From: Sipunculus nudus
Lineage: Eukaryota; Annelida; Sipuncula; Golfingiida; Sipunculidae
DNA length: 64,000 nt
Reading direction: 5' to 3'
Assembly: GCA_026874595.1 (NCBI GenBank)
Contig: CM049306.1
Location: 73,779,642 to 73,843,641, forward strand
Part shown: piece by piece, positions 1 through 14,100 of the stretch
Layout: each line of letters opens with the position of its first letter
How positions within the stretch are numbered: the first letter of the stretch is position 1
Notes under the pieces: generated by a model
The model's database searches: none
Told to the model about the DNA's origin: nothing
The model's input: only the letters and a program-made list of their open reading frames with translations
Translations under genes and position numbers: made by a program

Positions 1-2131
1 TGAATCTATATTCACACTAGATCAGATGATGAAACAGTTCATCAGCTGCTCATTATGGTCACAGTGATACAGGGATATAAGTTATGCATTTGGTTGCAAA
101 CCTTTGATAAACCTTTTTACTTTTATATTAATTGCTTCCACCAGAGGGGGTGTGTTTGTTCACAATGTAACTCACAAAATTATAAACAGAATCTGATGGA
201 ATTTTCAAGACATTTCAGGTATGGGCCAATTAAGAATCAATTGGATTTATGTGTGGATCTGGTGCATGATCTGGATTCAGGAACGTTATAAATTAATATT
301 CAGAAATGTAAGTTAAAGTGAACATGGTGTTGGGGGCATCCCACAATAAAGACCACCCCCCCCCTTCCACACACACACACACAACATTGCCAAGGCTTGC
401 ATTCTTTAGAATCCAGATCTCTAGTTACCAGATGTATCAAACAATTTTTTATAAACAAAAGTGAAAGTGAAATGTTTAGTCTTCATCTTATACAAATGAG
501 ACCAATAATATAGATGAAAAAGAATTTGCCAATTGATAGGTAAATTACCATTTAAAATGTAATACTGAAGACCTACCAGGAAAACAGATAGTAAGATGGA
601 CAAAGTGAAGCAACCCAGCAGGTGGCACTGGGTCATTGCTACTGCTGAGCAGCTGGAAGATCAGCTGAGAAAAACAGAAAGTGCATGGACTATTGGTGGA
701 TGTAATATATTCAACATGAGCATCACCAGAATGCATAATAGGACTGTAGTACATTTTGGGACCATGGCCTTTATTTAACATGCACATATTATGCCCAGAA
801 TGTAACTCAGGTAAGTTACTTTATAGGTTCATACAGAATTTCATCAAAACTCATAAAATTCCTAATTATCGTAGCAATACCACAAGCAAGTCTGGTGACC
901 TCTGACTTCATTAAATATGGTTTGCCAAGAATAGAGCTCAAGCCTGACACTTCAGTGGTTAATATTTGTAGAGTCAGACCTCTTTAAACCGTCATCTGAT
1001 TATCCAGCAATCGGCCTAATATGGCATATCTTGAAAACAGATTTCCCTCCATTATTTGATCAAGTTCTTATTCAGAATATGGCAATGTCTAGCTCTGGCC
1101 CCATTGCCCAGAACAAAAGTCCTTAATTACCATAAGTGTTACGATAACATAATACAGCATGGCTGAGTGAGCTCACATGCTGAGTGAGCCCATAGCAGTC
1201 AGCAGGTATATATCAAATGGCTGTTGAGTAGAGTACATTTTGCATTATTGCTGATTGCCTTTCTTCATTTTAAGATTTTATGGATTATTCTTTTTTTTTA
1301 CAAATTTAAGTAATTAATTTTGAATTTTGAGATTTAAAGTACCTAGGAACTTGTGTTCTCCTAGGCATGGCCTTCACACAAAATCTGGCAAAATTCTAAA
1401 TCCTTGATGGTGCCTGATTAAAGCACAACAAGCCAATTTGTGGAATTTATGTCCCAAACTTCTGCTTCTTCTTGTCGCCTGCTTGACCTATACATATGTT
1501 TTAGTTTTTATTGTCCCCTGAAGATGTCTCCACATGTCACTGTAGCTGTGTTTTAGTTTTCATGACCCCCTAAATATGTCTCCATGTCATAATTTTTGGT
1601 TGTGAATTGGAAACAAAGGGGAATTTTTTTGTTTTGTTTTTGAGCTGATCATAAATTTTCAGACAGACACTCCACAACCAATCCCAAGCAAGATATGCAT
1701 AAGAGCAATCACTGACCAAATCTTGCATGAAATCGGATAATATTTAGGAAAGTTATCGCACAAAAATGAAAACCTGATGGACAGACAGACAGAAAAACCG
1801 ATAAACCCAAATCATGTCCCCCATTCGGAGGAAGCAGGGGACAATAAAGGGGTCTTGACTATAGTTAGTGCTACCAAAATCTATCATTTCCCTGGCAAAG
1901 TTATCACAGCGACACCAAAAAGAAGGCTGGTGACCTTATGACCTTTTTAAATGTGAGGAACTTGTCCAGAATCAAACTCAGGTGAGATAATTTACTGGTA
2001 AAAATGTATAGTGTGTGATGAAATCCTGATTCCCTGGTTAGTTATTAAAGCAACACCTAAGGTTTAGGATGGATGGAAATACTATCTTAGGTGAGCATAA
2101 AAAAATAACCCTGATTTTATGATCAACTAAC
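1..2131. other. DENND6 intron between exon 15 and the next exon (mostly unique)
   Basis: Apart from the MITE at 1507-1848, nothing was recognised: no DENND6 exon 16, no other conserved peptide. A short C tract and (CA)n lie at 352-382. Confidence 0.6.
1507..1848. mobile_element. MITE with 14-bp perfect terminal inverted repeats
   Basis: TTTATTGTCCCCTG at 1507-1520 and CAGGGGACAATAAA at 1835-1848. The left end is preceded and followed by a near-duplication (TTTTAGTTTTTATTGTCCCC and TTTTAGTTTTCATGACCCCC, about 52 bp apart). The interior has GGACAGACAGACAGAAA. No clear target-site duplication. Confidence 0.6.
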
Positions 2132-2196
2132 CTTCATCAGCCTCTTCAGAATGCTCTTGTCTTTAGATAAACTTGGCTTGTACCTGGTGTACACAC
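2132..2196 (-). CDS. DENND6: DENND6 exon 15 (last exon in window)
   Basis: 65 nt. Two bases complete Gly, then [20 protein letters not shown] and K. It matches the V-Y-T-x-Y-K-P segment. Acceptor TTTTACACAG, donor AAG|GTTAGT, phase 0. No continuation of the protein was found in 1-2131, so the next exon should lie outside the window. Confidence 0.92.
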
Positions 2197-5100
2197 CTGT
2201 GTAAAATATGCATAAATAACTTTATGGAAATTTCATTAACATCAACATTTATAAAAATTCCTCTCTCACAAGAACTTATCATTTACAACCTCTTTATGTC
2301 ATATATACCACAATATATAGATAAGGTACCAAGGAAATTCTTAGGCTGCTTATGGGATTTTGAGATTGCAGGAGAAACTGTTTTAGTATATGAACATGCA
2401 AGGATACTAAAAAAAAATACAGATGAACAGATCCTGATTGGAGTTACAGTATCAGTTGTGTATTCTTTCTCTTACATCCTTTCCTTGAGTCATCCACAAT
2501 ATACATACTGCAATATTTAATTATGGTTTAATTAACTGTTAACAGATTAAGTGAATAAAATGTATAATGCTCTTCAAGGATCTTGTAATTATTGTACATA
2601 AGTTGTTGCTTACCTGGTTTTGAGTCCAAAGTCTTTAAATTTCCACCTTTTTTTATTTTATTAAACTTTGCTGCAGCTGGAATAATAAAATTAAAGTGTC
2701 ATGAAAAACATAAAAAATTATAATCTTAGGCACATGAAAAATGCAACTCATTATTATGACATTTAGCATAGGGAAAACCACACAAAATATAGAGGAGTGC
2801 TTCACTTGCCACACCTTATTAACAATATCTATTGATATATGTTTTAATGGTAAGGCCTCACACACAATAGTTGATACCTAGTACTTATAATTTATCAATA
2901 CAGAAGAAAATGATAAAAAAAAAATAACAGAGCTTTTTAGGATATTTCCTGAACCACTCTTAAAACCAATTAAGTATGGTCAAAGGTGAATTAAATGAAA
3001 CTAATATAAAGTTACATATGCTGTCAGCCAGAATTAATTTAATTTCAGGCAATAAAAATATAAAGGGATGGATCTTAGGCACGGCCCGCATCAGTTTATA
3101 CCTCCTCATCAATTTTTTTTTTATTCTGATTTTCGATAGAAACTTAAAAACTTTGAGCTCCAGCCACTGGGACATGTATTTCTTTCAAGAAGATAAAATA
3201 ATACAATTATTATCAAGCCTTTCCTTAATCCCTCGACATTTTTATAGAAATGTACAAAAAAAATTGAAAATAAAAAACCGCCCGCCTGCACTGATTTCTG
3301 AAAAAAAAAGTGCCTGAGAACCAAACCTTAATTTTTTGGCCTTAGATTTGACTGCATTTAACACTAGTAGACATAGGTCTCTCAAGAGAATCAAGTGTTT
3401 TTGTGGGAGATTTATAAGGATCAGTATATTGTACAGCACCATGTCTTGACATTGTAAATGAATTGTGCACTCTGATCCATGGCGGTTGTCCTGAACACCA
3501 TAATACCACAGAATACTGCCAAAAGGCTTGAGATATTATCAAAATACTCTATAATTAAAGAACATTGAGGCTTATATGGCGCAAGCGGTAAAAGAAAGCA
3601 CCAATCTGTAAGGTGTTTACAAGTACTCTAATAATGATTTAAAAATGCGATTTTGCCCTTCCCTCTATTTAAAATGTTTAATTATTGGCTTAAAAGTATC
3701 ATATAAGCTTCGATGGTCCTTAATTATAGGATATACTTTGACAATAATTTTATTCTATAGGTGGTATTTTGGGGTATTCTGCAGTATTCCAGTGTTTAAG
3801 ATGACCCTTCCATGGTGCTGGCAGATCTGGTCCATTAGAAAAGCATTGTCATCAAATAAATAATTCATGTTCCTAGCAAACTAAATAAGCAGACACCATT
3901 CAAGTGCTTGAATTGACAGTAATCATGCATTGGATAATGGATAAATATGACTGATTTAATTGGTTATAAATACTGATTAAATTCTTATTCAAGCAGTAAC
4001 AACTTCAATTAATTTCTGTATTCATTATGTAGCAGATTCATTGTAGTAATATTGTCTGCATCATACTTTCAGTCTAGCCTCCTCTTGTATTGGTTTTCAT
4101 AACTGTGTAAAATTAAAAATATGTTTAATCTGATAATCATTCCCCCCGAAAGGGTATAGTTAGTTTATGAGTAAGAAAGATTTTACTCTATGATTTTCAC
4201 AAAGACAGAATTTAGGTTGGTAAGCAACATGTTACAACAACAAGTTATTTTATGACTGTTCTAACTATATTGAAGTCATATATGAGTACCAATTATTAAT
4301 TTTCAGTTTTTATACATGATACATGTTAATAGAATCATCCAATGACTTTGATATCATTACTGTGACTGATACTACTTATGCTTCATAATCACTGGAATAT
4401 CTATGAAACTATTAGGCATTTTGTGGTTGGCCTGTTTTATTTTTGAGGGTTTCAAATTTGCTGTATTCAAGCGAGGGAAATAATGATGAAAATAAAACCT
4501 ATGTAAACTAGAAAATAGGCAGTGGACAAGCGACTACATGTATCCACCAAATCACAGAGGTAAGGGTGTAGTAAGGCATTGGATGTTCCTGACATGACAT
4601 GACTCCAAATTTGTGGCATCAGTGATGCAAATCAAACTCATATATTTGTGCAGTTTAAACCAAGATGGATGAACATGCCAAATTTCAGACAAAAATACTG
4701 AACCACTCCTGTGATATAAGCAAATTTCACCCAAAGCAAATGGACAAATGGATGCCACGCAAGAATGACTACAGATGACACCACCAGTCTTAAGTACAAG
4801 ATGGAGGTACCTAAAATCTATGGACATGCCAAATTTCAGACCAATACATTGAACTACTCCTGAGATAAGATAAATTTTCACCTAAAGCAAACGCATAGAT
4901 GGACGCCACACAAAAATGATAACAGGTGGCACCACCAGTCTTGTGTACAAGATGGAGGTATCCAAGATCTATGGACATTCACAATTTCAGCCTTATAGAC
5001 TGAACCAATCATTAAGTTGAATAAATGGCAAACACATGGATGGACACTATGTAAAAATGATTATAGGTGGCACCACCATTCTCCAGTAAGAGATCCAAGA

Positions 5101-8100
5101 TAAATGGACATACACAATTTCTGCTCAATACATTGAACCACTCCTGGGATAGGGACTGTTATCACTAAGACAACCAGATTTATACTGCACAAAAAGGATT
5201 GCAGGTGGCGCCACCAGTCTTTGTTATGCAGAACTTCATAGGTGTGTATATAACTATGCTGGATATTAGAGAGATCAGTCCAAGGGTCTCAGAGAATTTC
5301 TTCAGCAATGAACATGGCAACAATGGAACCCATCTGAAATCAGTGTCCGCAAAACCCTGTTTTGGCAGCTACAGTTATATGCCTCATATACACTGGTGAA
5401 CCGTCCTTTATGCCACAGTCTCAGTGGTATCTCATGTCCATAATAGCTGACAGATTGATATTTTTAATAATACCACACATCTGATGTAATCTGTAAACCA
5501 AAGATAGATATTTAAATCTTTGGTCCAAACGATATCTGCAATAAATGAAGAAAAATTTCCATTCCTTTAGTTTCCCATGTTCTCTTCGTGTTTTGTCCAA
5601 TATAATAATAGATATACATGTACTTTGTGTAGTGAAAGGTACAGTTAGATCTCGAAAATGGAACCTCGCAAAACAGTGAAAATTGTAACAATTTAATCCT
5701 GCAAATATGAAGCAAACCACAGTATACACTAATATTTAATTTTATGAATCATCATTAAAATGATAATCTGCTCTAACAGTGAAATGTTTATCATAAAACA
5801 GTACATAACCCAATTTTTAGGATCTTGCAAAAATGCCATGCTTGGGCCCAGTATTCAACAGTAGCATTCAAATGGACTAAAATAAATAATTATGTCTAAA
5901 AGGTGCATTATATACAAAAGCAAACTAAAACTAACAGAAGCAAAGCTGTGAAGACTGCAGTCAGAGAGTGTGCAATATCTGACTGAGCTAGACCTACCTG
6001 ACATAGGTTCAGTATGGTCTGCAAACACTACAAGATATTTGTTAAATGAAGGACTACACAAGTCAAATAAGTAAGGGAAACACATGGGTGGTAATTAATT
6101 GAAAGCAGCTGTGTGGGTTTTCCATAGTTACATACCATGCTTCAAGCTAAACATTTTTTACATGTATGCACTATGCTTCAAAAGGAAAAGCCATGTAGGT
6201 TTTCCTTAGTTATGGGGTTTCCACAGTTATATACCATGCTTCAAGATACAAATTATTTACACATATATACACATTTTTACACATATGTACCATACTTCAA
6301 AAGGACATGCCATGTAAGTTTTTAGACTGGGGCTAAAATGCCTCAACACAAATATACAGGCTCAACACTACATACCAGGCTTAACATTTAAAGGTATATG
6401 GGGTTTATATTAGGGGGGTGTAATGATGCATCTAATTATCAATGGATTGGATTCCAACCCCTCGATTAAACTGTAATCAATTCATATCCTCTAATTGATT
6501 CATTTTACTATTTTATGCCACATCAAAACCCTCAGTCAACTTTGACAGCAGACACCGCAATGTCAAGACTATACATGTGCTCAAGAAATAGTTTCAACTC
6601 TGTCCAGAAAAGTGCTCCACTCACACAGAAACAACAAGTGGCCCATGAGCCATGACACTCAGCTGAATTCAAGGAAACTTGAATAATGGGTAAAATGACT
6701 CCCAGTGTGCTCAAAATCATGCATTTTGCCAATTGACCTTAGATATAAGTTACAGTGACCTTACTTTACATCCAGCTGCTACCATTTGTTCCCATCTGAC
6801 AAATAGAGTGATAAAATCATGTTCTTTCACACGGCTTGCAGAATATATAGGTCACTGTGACATTATTTCAGGTTTCCAAGAATTTTTTAAGGAACCTCCC
6901 TGGATCTGAATCATATTAGAAGTTTCAAGGTCAAACTATAACCAATCATACAAATCTGTCCTATAGGGTTCTCAAATCATGTCCTTCCACATATATTGCA
7001 GAATACAGGGCACTTTGACCTAATTTCAGGTTTCCAAGGAGATTTGCCTAGGACCTCCTTTGATGTACAGTTAGAAGATTAATGGTTACATTTTATGGCC
7101 TATTAACAGCCACACTGCTTCATTTTCGAAGTCTCAAAAACTGAGAAAAAAAGTACAAAAATTTGAAAAAAAAATAAGGTGGGGCCACCAGCCTGAAGAT
7201 ATTGATGAAACAGTCCATGATCAATATGCATGCAAAGAATCATGGCGATCAGTGCATTAGTTATTCAGTTACTAGAGCTTTTGTATCGAATTTTTAATTA
7301 TTCTGGGGGGTACCTACGAGCCCCATAGCAAGGAGGATATGGGTAAAAGAGACCTAATTTCAGGTTTTCAAGGAGATTTTTCAATGAACTCCCTGGAATT
7401 TTCTTAGAAGATTCTACGTCCAACTGTTACAATTTGTGCCCTGTTAATAGACAACTGGATGGACAGACGCCGGGCAAAGAGTGATCACTATAGCTCAGAT
7501 GACTTTCAGTCAGCTGAGCTAAAAATGGTGGCGATAAACAGTGAGCAAGCTACATGTTTCTTTTATTTTCTAAAATTAACTAACATTCATTATGGTAAAA
7601 TATTAAATTTTATTAATAACAAGTGACCCATGGGTCATGACGCTCAGCTGCCAAGCATGACCTGTGACATCATGGACTGAGATTCACAACTTCCAGTCAC
7701 ATTTTGAAGAACCAATTTGCCAATTTGTTGAAAATTTTCTATGACAACAGAAATATATATCACCTATGTCTGGTTAAAACACAGTGAATTGATGGTCTGA
7801 GGAAGATGCATGATTGTTAAGCTATCAGGAACTATTCCAACAGCTTGCTTGAAACCTGTAAGTCTCAAAAGGTACACCACAAAGGGCAAATATAAGATCA
7901 AAATATATAACAAAAATTAGGAAATACATGCAAGAATTATTGAGAAACAGGTGCTTCTGTATGAATTTTTATTCAATACAAGCCAACTGTACTGCACTTT
8001 TATAAATGATGGTAATATTTATTCAGAAATATTTGACCCAATCCTTTACAAGATTACATAAATATACATCCAACTGCATTCACTTTAACTGTTCTTGAGA

Positions 8101-11100
8101 TAATATGATCAAAAGGAATTAAAAGATGGTTGCCTGGTGGCCATATAGGACTTCTGACAAGTCTGAAATCAGACAACAAACATTCTCTAAATCGGACCAA
8201 ACATTAAAGAAAAAATTACTGAAACTGCCCTGAAGAAAGAATTTCTTAGGTGGCTAACTGGCAGACATAATGGATTTCTGACAAGTATGACATTTGATAT
8301 CCCACATTCTCCAATAAGAGACCAAACTTGGGGCAAATTATCCAGTAATAAATGCCCAAAATAATTCAAAAGGCATGTCCAGGCCCTCATATCAGATTTA
8401 TAGATATGCAATTGTAAAAAGTGTAAGTCCAATATTTTTTATTATCACTCTGCTTTTCAATGGGGTCAGCAGGGTAGGTAAACTGCCAAACCTGAAAGAA
8501 AAGAAATGCAGAAAGCATGACTAAGAGTCTTGAAATAAAACAAAAAACCATCCTAAATCAAGGTACACATCCACATATTATGAGAACAAACACTTGCTTT
8601 TATATGTGGTGATATATATTAAATATTCAGATGTCTAGGAAACTAAGTTTATTGCTAGGATTCCATAAAATAAACTGCAAAATGTTCCCATCATCTTATA
8701 AATCAGTAACTAAACTTTAATACTATACTCTCATAGTCTTAATGCCTGGCTGAAGCATTCTGACAACAGTGTTTTTGTTATGAAGTAACGAGGTACTTAT
8801 CACTGAGCCTTATCACTTAATAGGCTGATACAAAAGGGAGTCATATGTCACCAGTGTCACTCACAATTACAGCCACACAGGGAGATGTACCAGCTGGAGT
8901 GGGATGGTTATATATACAAGAAAAATAGAGATGGTCTATAAATTAAGTAATTGTGAACATCCCTGACCTATGACCTTGGCCTTTTGCCCATATATCAACT
9001 GGATTCTTTCTAAATTATGGGTATCTACTGACCACTTAAATCTGGTGTAATTACTTTGCAACCAATGGGTGAATAACTTTGACCTGCAACCTTTAACCTG
9101 CTGACCAGCTGACCCCAAAATCAATAAGTTATTTATTATCAAGCAAAAATACCCATAAATATGAAGTTTGAGTCAAACTGAGTGATGCATAGATGTGGCA
9201 TATGTGAAAGACTGAAGGTTTGGGTTGAACAGTTACACTTGAAATATGTTCACAAGCATTTAGAACAATTAAATATTGTGACCTTGACCTTTGACTTTTT
9301 GACCTCAACATCAATAGGCTTCTTCCCATATTGGTAGGTAAGCCATATATGACAGATGGAAGGTACAGATTGAAAAGTTTGCCTGAAAATGACTCCACTC
9401 AAGAAGTGGGTGCTGTGACCTTGACCTTTGACCTCAAAATCAACAGGTCTTTTCCCCTGTTGGCAGAGAAGCGATATCAGTGCTGGAAGGTTTGGAATGA
9501 AAAGTCTAGCTTGAAATGTGTTCACTACCTTTTCAAAGAAGTGGATCCTGTGACCCTGACCTTTGACCTTGTGACCTCGAAATCTATAGGATTCTTCTCC
9601 AACTTAGTAGGTGAGCTATATGTGAAAGATCAAAGAATTGGGATGAAAGGGTTGGCTTAAAATGCATCCACAGGCTTTTCAAAGAAGAGGCTCCTGTGAC
9701 CTTGACCTTTGACCTTTTGACCTAAAAAAATTATGGTTCTTCCCCTGTTGGTAGGTGAGCTGTATGTGAAAGATGGAAGGTTTGGGATGAAAATTTTGTC
9801 TCAAAGAGTTATTTCTGGGGGGTGCAAACACACCCCATAACTTCGAGAATATAGGTCGCAGTGACCTAATTTCAGGTTTGCAAGGAGATCTTTTTATAAT
9901 CTCTAAGACTGCATAGGGTTCATAGCCCTAGCCCCTACGGTTACGATTTGTGCCCTGCTAACGGACGGACGGCCGGCCAGACGGAAGGACGCCGGACAAA
10001 GACCCATCGCTATAGCCCAGCATGACTGAAAGTCAGATGAGCTAAAAATGGATTTTAACTTCTAAAGAAATAACTGAATCAGGAATAAAATTGAAGGTAG
10101 AGAATCAATTAATTAAATAGATTCAAAGGCCCCTCATAATTCACAGGCCTAGTTTCTAAACTTATGTTTCAGGCTTCAAGACAACACACCACATACATTA
10201 TAAAATCACTTGAACAAAATCTAGTTGCCCATATGCAAGTATTATACAAAACCAAAACGAAAAATGTTTTATTTACAAATGTCCAATGCTTCTATTGGAC
10301 TGGTTATGACGGTTTTTATTTCCTTTCATCATGGAGTATTTGAAGAAAACTTGAATGAAACTGGTTCATGGCAATATTTTGACAAAGTATTTGCTTCAAG
10401 TACACTGTCCATAAAAATACTGGGACACCTCGATACATCTGGGAATATATTCTCCTAGCTTGTTCTTAAACATGAAAGAATGAGCAACGGAATCCCAATA
10501 GGCAGCCCACTACCAGCAATTGAATATACAAAAGATTTTAAAATATAATTTATAACCTGCAATATAATGAATATGACAAATATATTCAATTTGCACCATG
10601 CTTTAGCACACTATGCATTCACAGCCAGACTACACTGTTATAATGCATTCACAAGTCTCTACAGCATATGGACATACACAAGATGCTCACACAAACTTAA
10701 TTGTATATAACAAACTTACCTTCTAAAAATTCTCCTATCCTTATTATATGTGGCCATGATTGCAGGGTCTTTGCAAAGAAAGGATTGGTGACACCCAGTA
10801 TCACAGGTGGTCTGTAAACAAATTGGTAAATATATTGTTATCAATGAGGTTGAGGTTCCACAATACAATAGTGAAGTTGATGAATTTAATAAATACACAA
10901 GAAACACTCTGTATTTAAAAATATTAATTAGCAAACAATTCTTGTTTGAGAGGATTGTTTCTATTCTAAGATTACACCAACTTTTCATTAAAATGGAAAT
11001 AAGTAAAACTTGTTCAATTTTTAATTTGATAAAAATCCTGAATTTTTATAAATATTCCTGATATCACAGCAAGTAATAAAAATTTTCATTCTATATCATT

Positions 11101-14100
11101 TACACATCAAAATGTTCCAATGTATGAATCAGTTCATCTTTAGACAAATACTGATAGAATTATTTAATTTTAGATTAATTAATTTAGATTAATTTTAGGC
11201 ACACATTACTGTTTATACTTACGGCCCATTTGACCTTGCAGTGTATTCCTTAAATTCACTATCATGTATTGTGAAGTATGGCCTGTAGTCTAAACAGAAC
11301 TTCAGTGGCCAAATGATGCTGAAAAGATAGAACTTGATGATACCAATGGTTAACACTAAGTAAAGTCTATAGTGAGACACCTTTATTAGACACTACATGG
11401 AATAAAAGTTATCATTAAATATTGTCAATATCAATTCATATAAATCCAAAACAAACTAATTATATGTATAACCTGTAGACAAAAATGTCAAATACAATCA
11501 TAATTGATTTATTTATTAAATCTCCACCACTCAAGCCCAAAACAGACTAACGCGGGCGTCACGCGCGCGTCAAGTGTCACGTGTGCGCCACGCGACAAAT
11601 TCAAAACACACTAACGCGGCTACAACGCGCACGACACGCGTCAGATTGGAAGGTATAAACCAAGGATCTATTATATTTTTTTGTTTTGTCTATCTTTGTA
11701 AAAACAGTAATTTTGATAATCAGCGTTGGATTACTTGTATACAAATATATATCTTTTGTGACCTGTTCTAAATATGACAGAACTCAGTCATTATTCTGAA
11801 CGATATTTATATATTTGTGTTGCTTTGTTTCATGTTTTCTATCCAGATACAAATCAATAATTATAGTTCAGTGAATAATAACAAATGTTTCACCAGCAGT
11901 TTTATATAGAATTTGAGTGCTGGGGAGGAAAACCTCTATTTAGTTATGTCATTATCGGGAATCCCCGAGTGGGTAGCGTGCGTCATGCGTCAAAAATCAC
12001 TCCAGGAGCGATAGCTGACGCTTGACGCGCGCGAGACGCACGCGTTAGTCTGTTTTGTCATTGATAAATAGAGTGGAATGATTTTTCCAGATTTGACGCT
12101 TGACGCGTGACACTTGACGCGGGCGTCACGCGCGCGTTAATGTGTTTTGGGCTTTAACCACATGGGTCTTGATAAGACCAAGCTTTATCAACTCTATGAA
12201 GTTGCAAAATAAAAGTCTGAAGGTGTAATATTCAAAGAATATTATTATATTAAAGAGCATTATTCATGTAAATGTCTTTTTTTATCCTCTTGATCTCGTT
12301 ATCATTGTTTTAATTCCCTATCCAGCTATAACTTATATATTTATTAGTCATTTCTTTTCTTTTTTTTTATTTCTTAACTTTTGGTTGGAGGTAACCACCT
12401 CCATTTTTTAATGCTAGCTTAACTTAATAAGTGCATCTGCAGAATTGCATTCTGGTTTCAGACTACATGTCAGGGCAGTCGCACATGCTTCTTCTCATTT
12501 TAAATCCTGGTGTTAACCAGGCCTGGTCACTACAGCACCTGTAAGCCCTAGGTGTGTAAGCTTCCTCATTTGCTGGGTCATACCATCTAGGAACCCCTGA
12601 AAAGGTGCACTTATTGGTGAGTGAAACAGAGCCATACCCCATGGTCTTCCCATTAATCCTGCACAGCGCTCAGCCTGGGTGGGGGCCAACCATGAATAAT
12701 CAAACTCAGAATCTCCCGTTTTAATCCTCTACACTACACCTGTTCCTGTTAAATGTTGTGTATGAATTGCACAATGTACTCTTAACAGCAATGTCTTATT
12801 TACAGCACTTTTGTATGAGCTGCAAATAAGGTAAGAGCACTTTATAAATCTGGCATAATAATTTACATGTAATAATAATAATATTAATGAGAAATGTAAT
12901 ACTACCTGACTAGAGCCTGGACTGTGTTGGCACAAATTGTGGGAAGGGGAGCCATTACTACCAAAGGCTGAAAACATCAGACATGTGAAGCATTTATCAA
13001 AACATAGATTACATATTTTCAATGTTATTCCCTTGTACATTTAATACTATTTACATACACATGTGTAATGCAGAAATACAATTAAACATAGTATAATATG
13101 ATGTGGAGGATAAACTGGTATGCATAAATCACTTAATATCACACTGTCGGAAGAAAGTAATTTTATTTTTAAAAATAAAAATATTTTAACTATACCCCTT
13201 TTAAAGTCAGAAAATATACAGAACTGATCATCAGATTATAAATCAGTAAAAAGTGCAAATTCTCCATCCCAGTACTATATACAGTATTGAACTAAAATTT
13301 TTAAAACAAAATTTTAAACAAAATTATCTCAAATGATATTCCTGTACTGTATTAATAAGGTTGAATATTGTACATTATTTTCTTATAATTATGAAGTAAA
13401 ACTTATATACAATATGAAACTAAAAACAAATAAGTACAAAAGATATTCTCTTGAGTGTAAGATTGACAAGATATATTGTACATGATTACCTTATCATCAT
13501 GAAGTAAAACTTACCTCTCCTGTTATTACTAATTCCCATAACATTTGTATATGTGGCAAAACAGGTTGAAAGGCACTGAAACAAAAGCAAAAGGTACATT
13601 TCAGTGTTTCAATGGTATACTTGATATTCCACTTAAAATTCCACAATAACAGCACCTAGACATTAGTGTGCATTTAATCACCTTCTAGGGCTTGACATCA
13701 ATGATGAACAGCTTGCCCATGACAAATTAATGTTCCAGAAAAGGATGGAAGCCCGAAGGGCAACCAAAAGTGGGCTCCCACTTGAGTTGGGCAATTGGGT
13801 CAAACAAAGGCCTGATATTGACCTCATCTTAAGTTAACCCTTTTCTTTCTAGGAGAAATGAAAATATATTGTTATACACTTATCTTAAATTACCTGTATG
13901 TTTATCTGAAGAGAAATTTTATTAAAGGTCTACCCTCTAGCATATATCACTTGCAACACGCTAAAGGTATGGGAGAAAATCATATCTGAGAGTACCATTG
14001 ATATAAATGTTACATCCAGGGCGAAATAAAACTTGATCAACAATTGGTGTTGTGTCCTACATGGCCAGCGAATGTGTATCTCAGACACAACAAAACACAT

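Noticed and set aside
2173..2520. 115-codon plus-strand open frame.
   Set aside because: It runs antisense through DENND6 exon 15, has AT-rich random composition and no recognisable motif.
8430..8492. Minus-strand acceptor TTCTTTCAG followed by an open frame ([13 protein letters not shown]...), tested as an extra DENND6 exon.
   Set aside because: Exons 13 and 14 already join in phase and without a gap relative to the family, and this peptide matches nothing in DENND6.
9331..9660. 109-codon plus-strand open frame.
   Set aside because: It lies inside the TGACCTTTGACC tandem array; repeat-length coincidence keeps the frame open.
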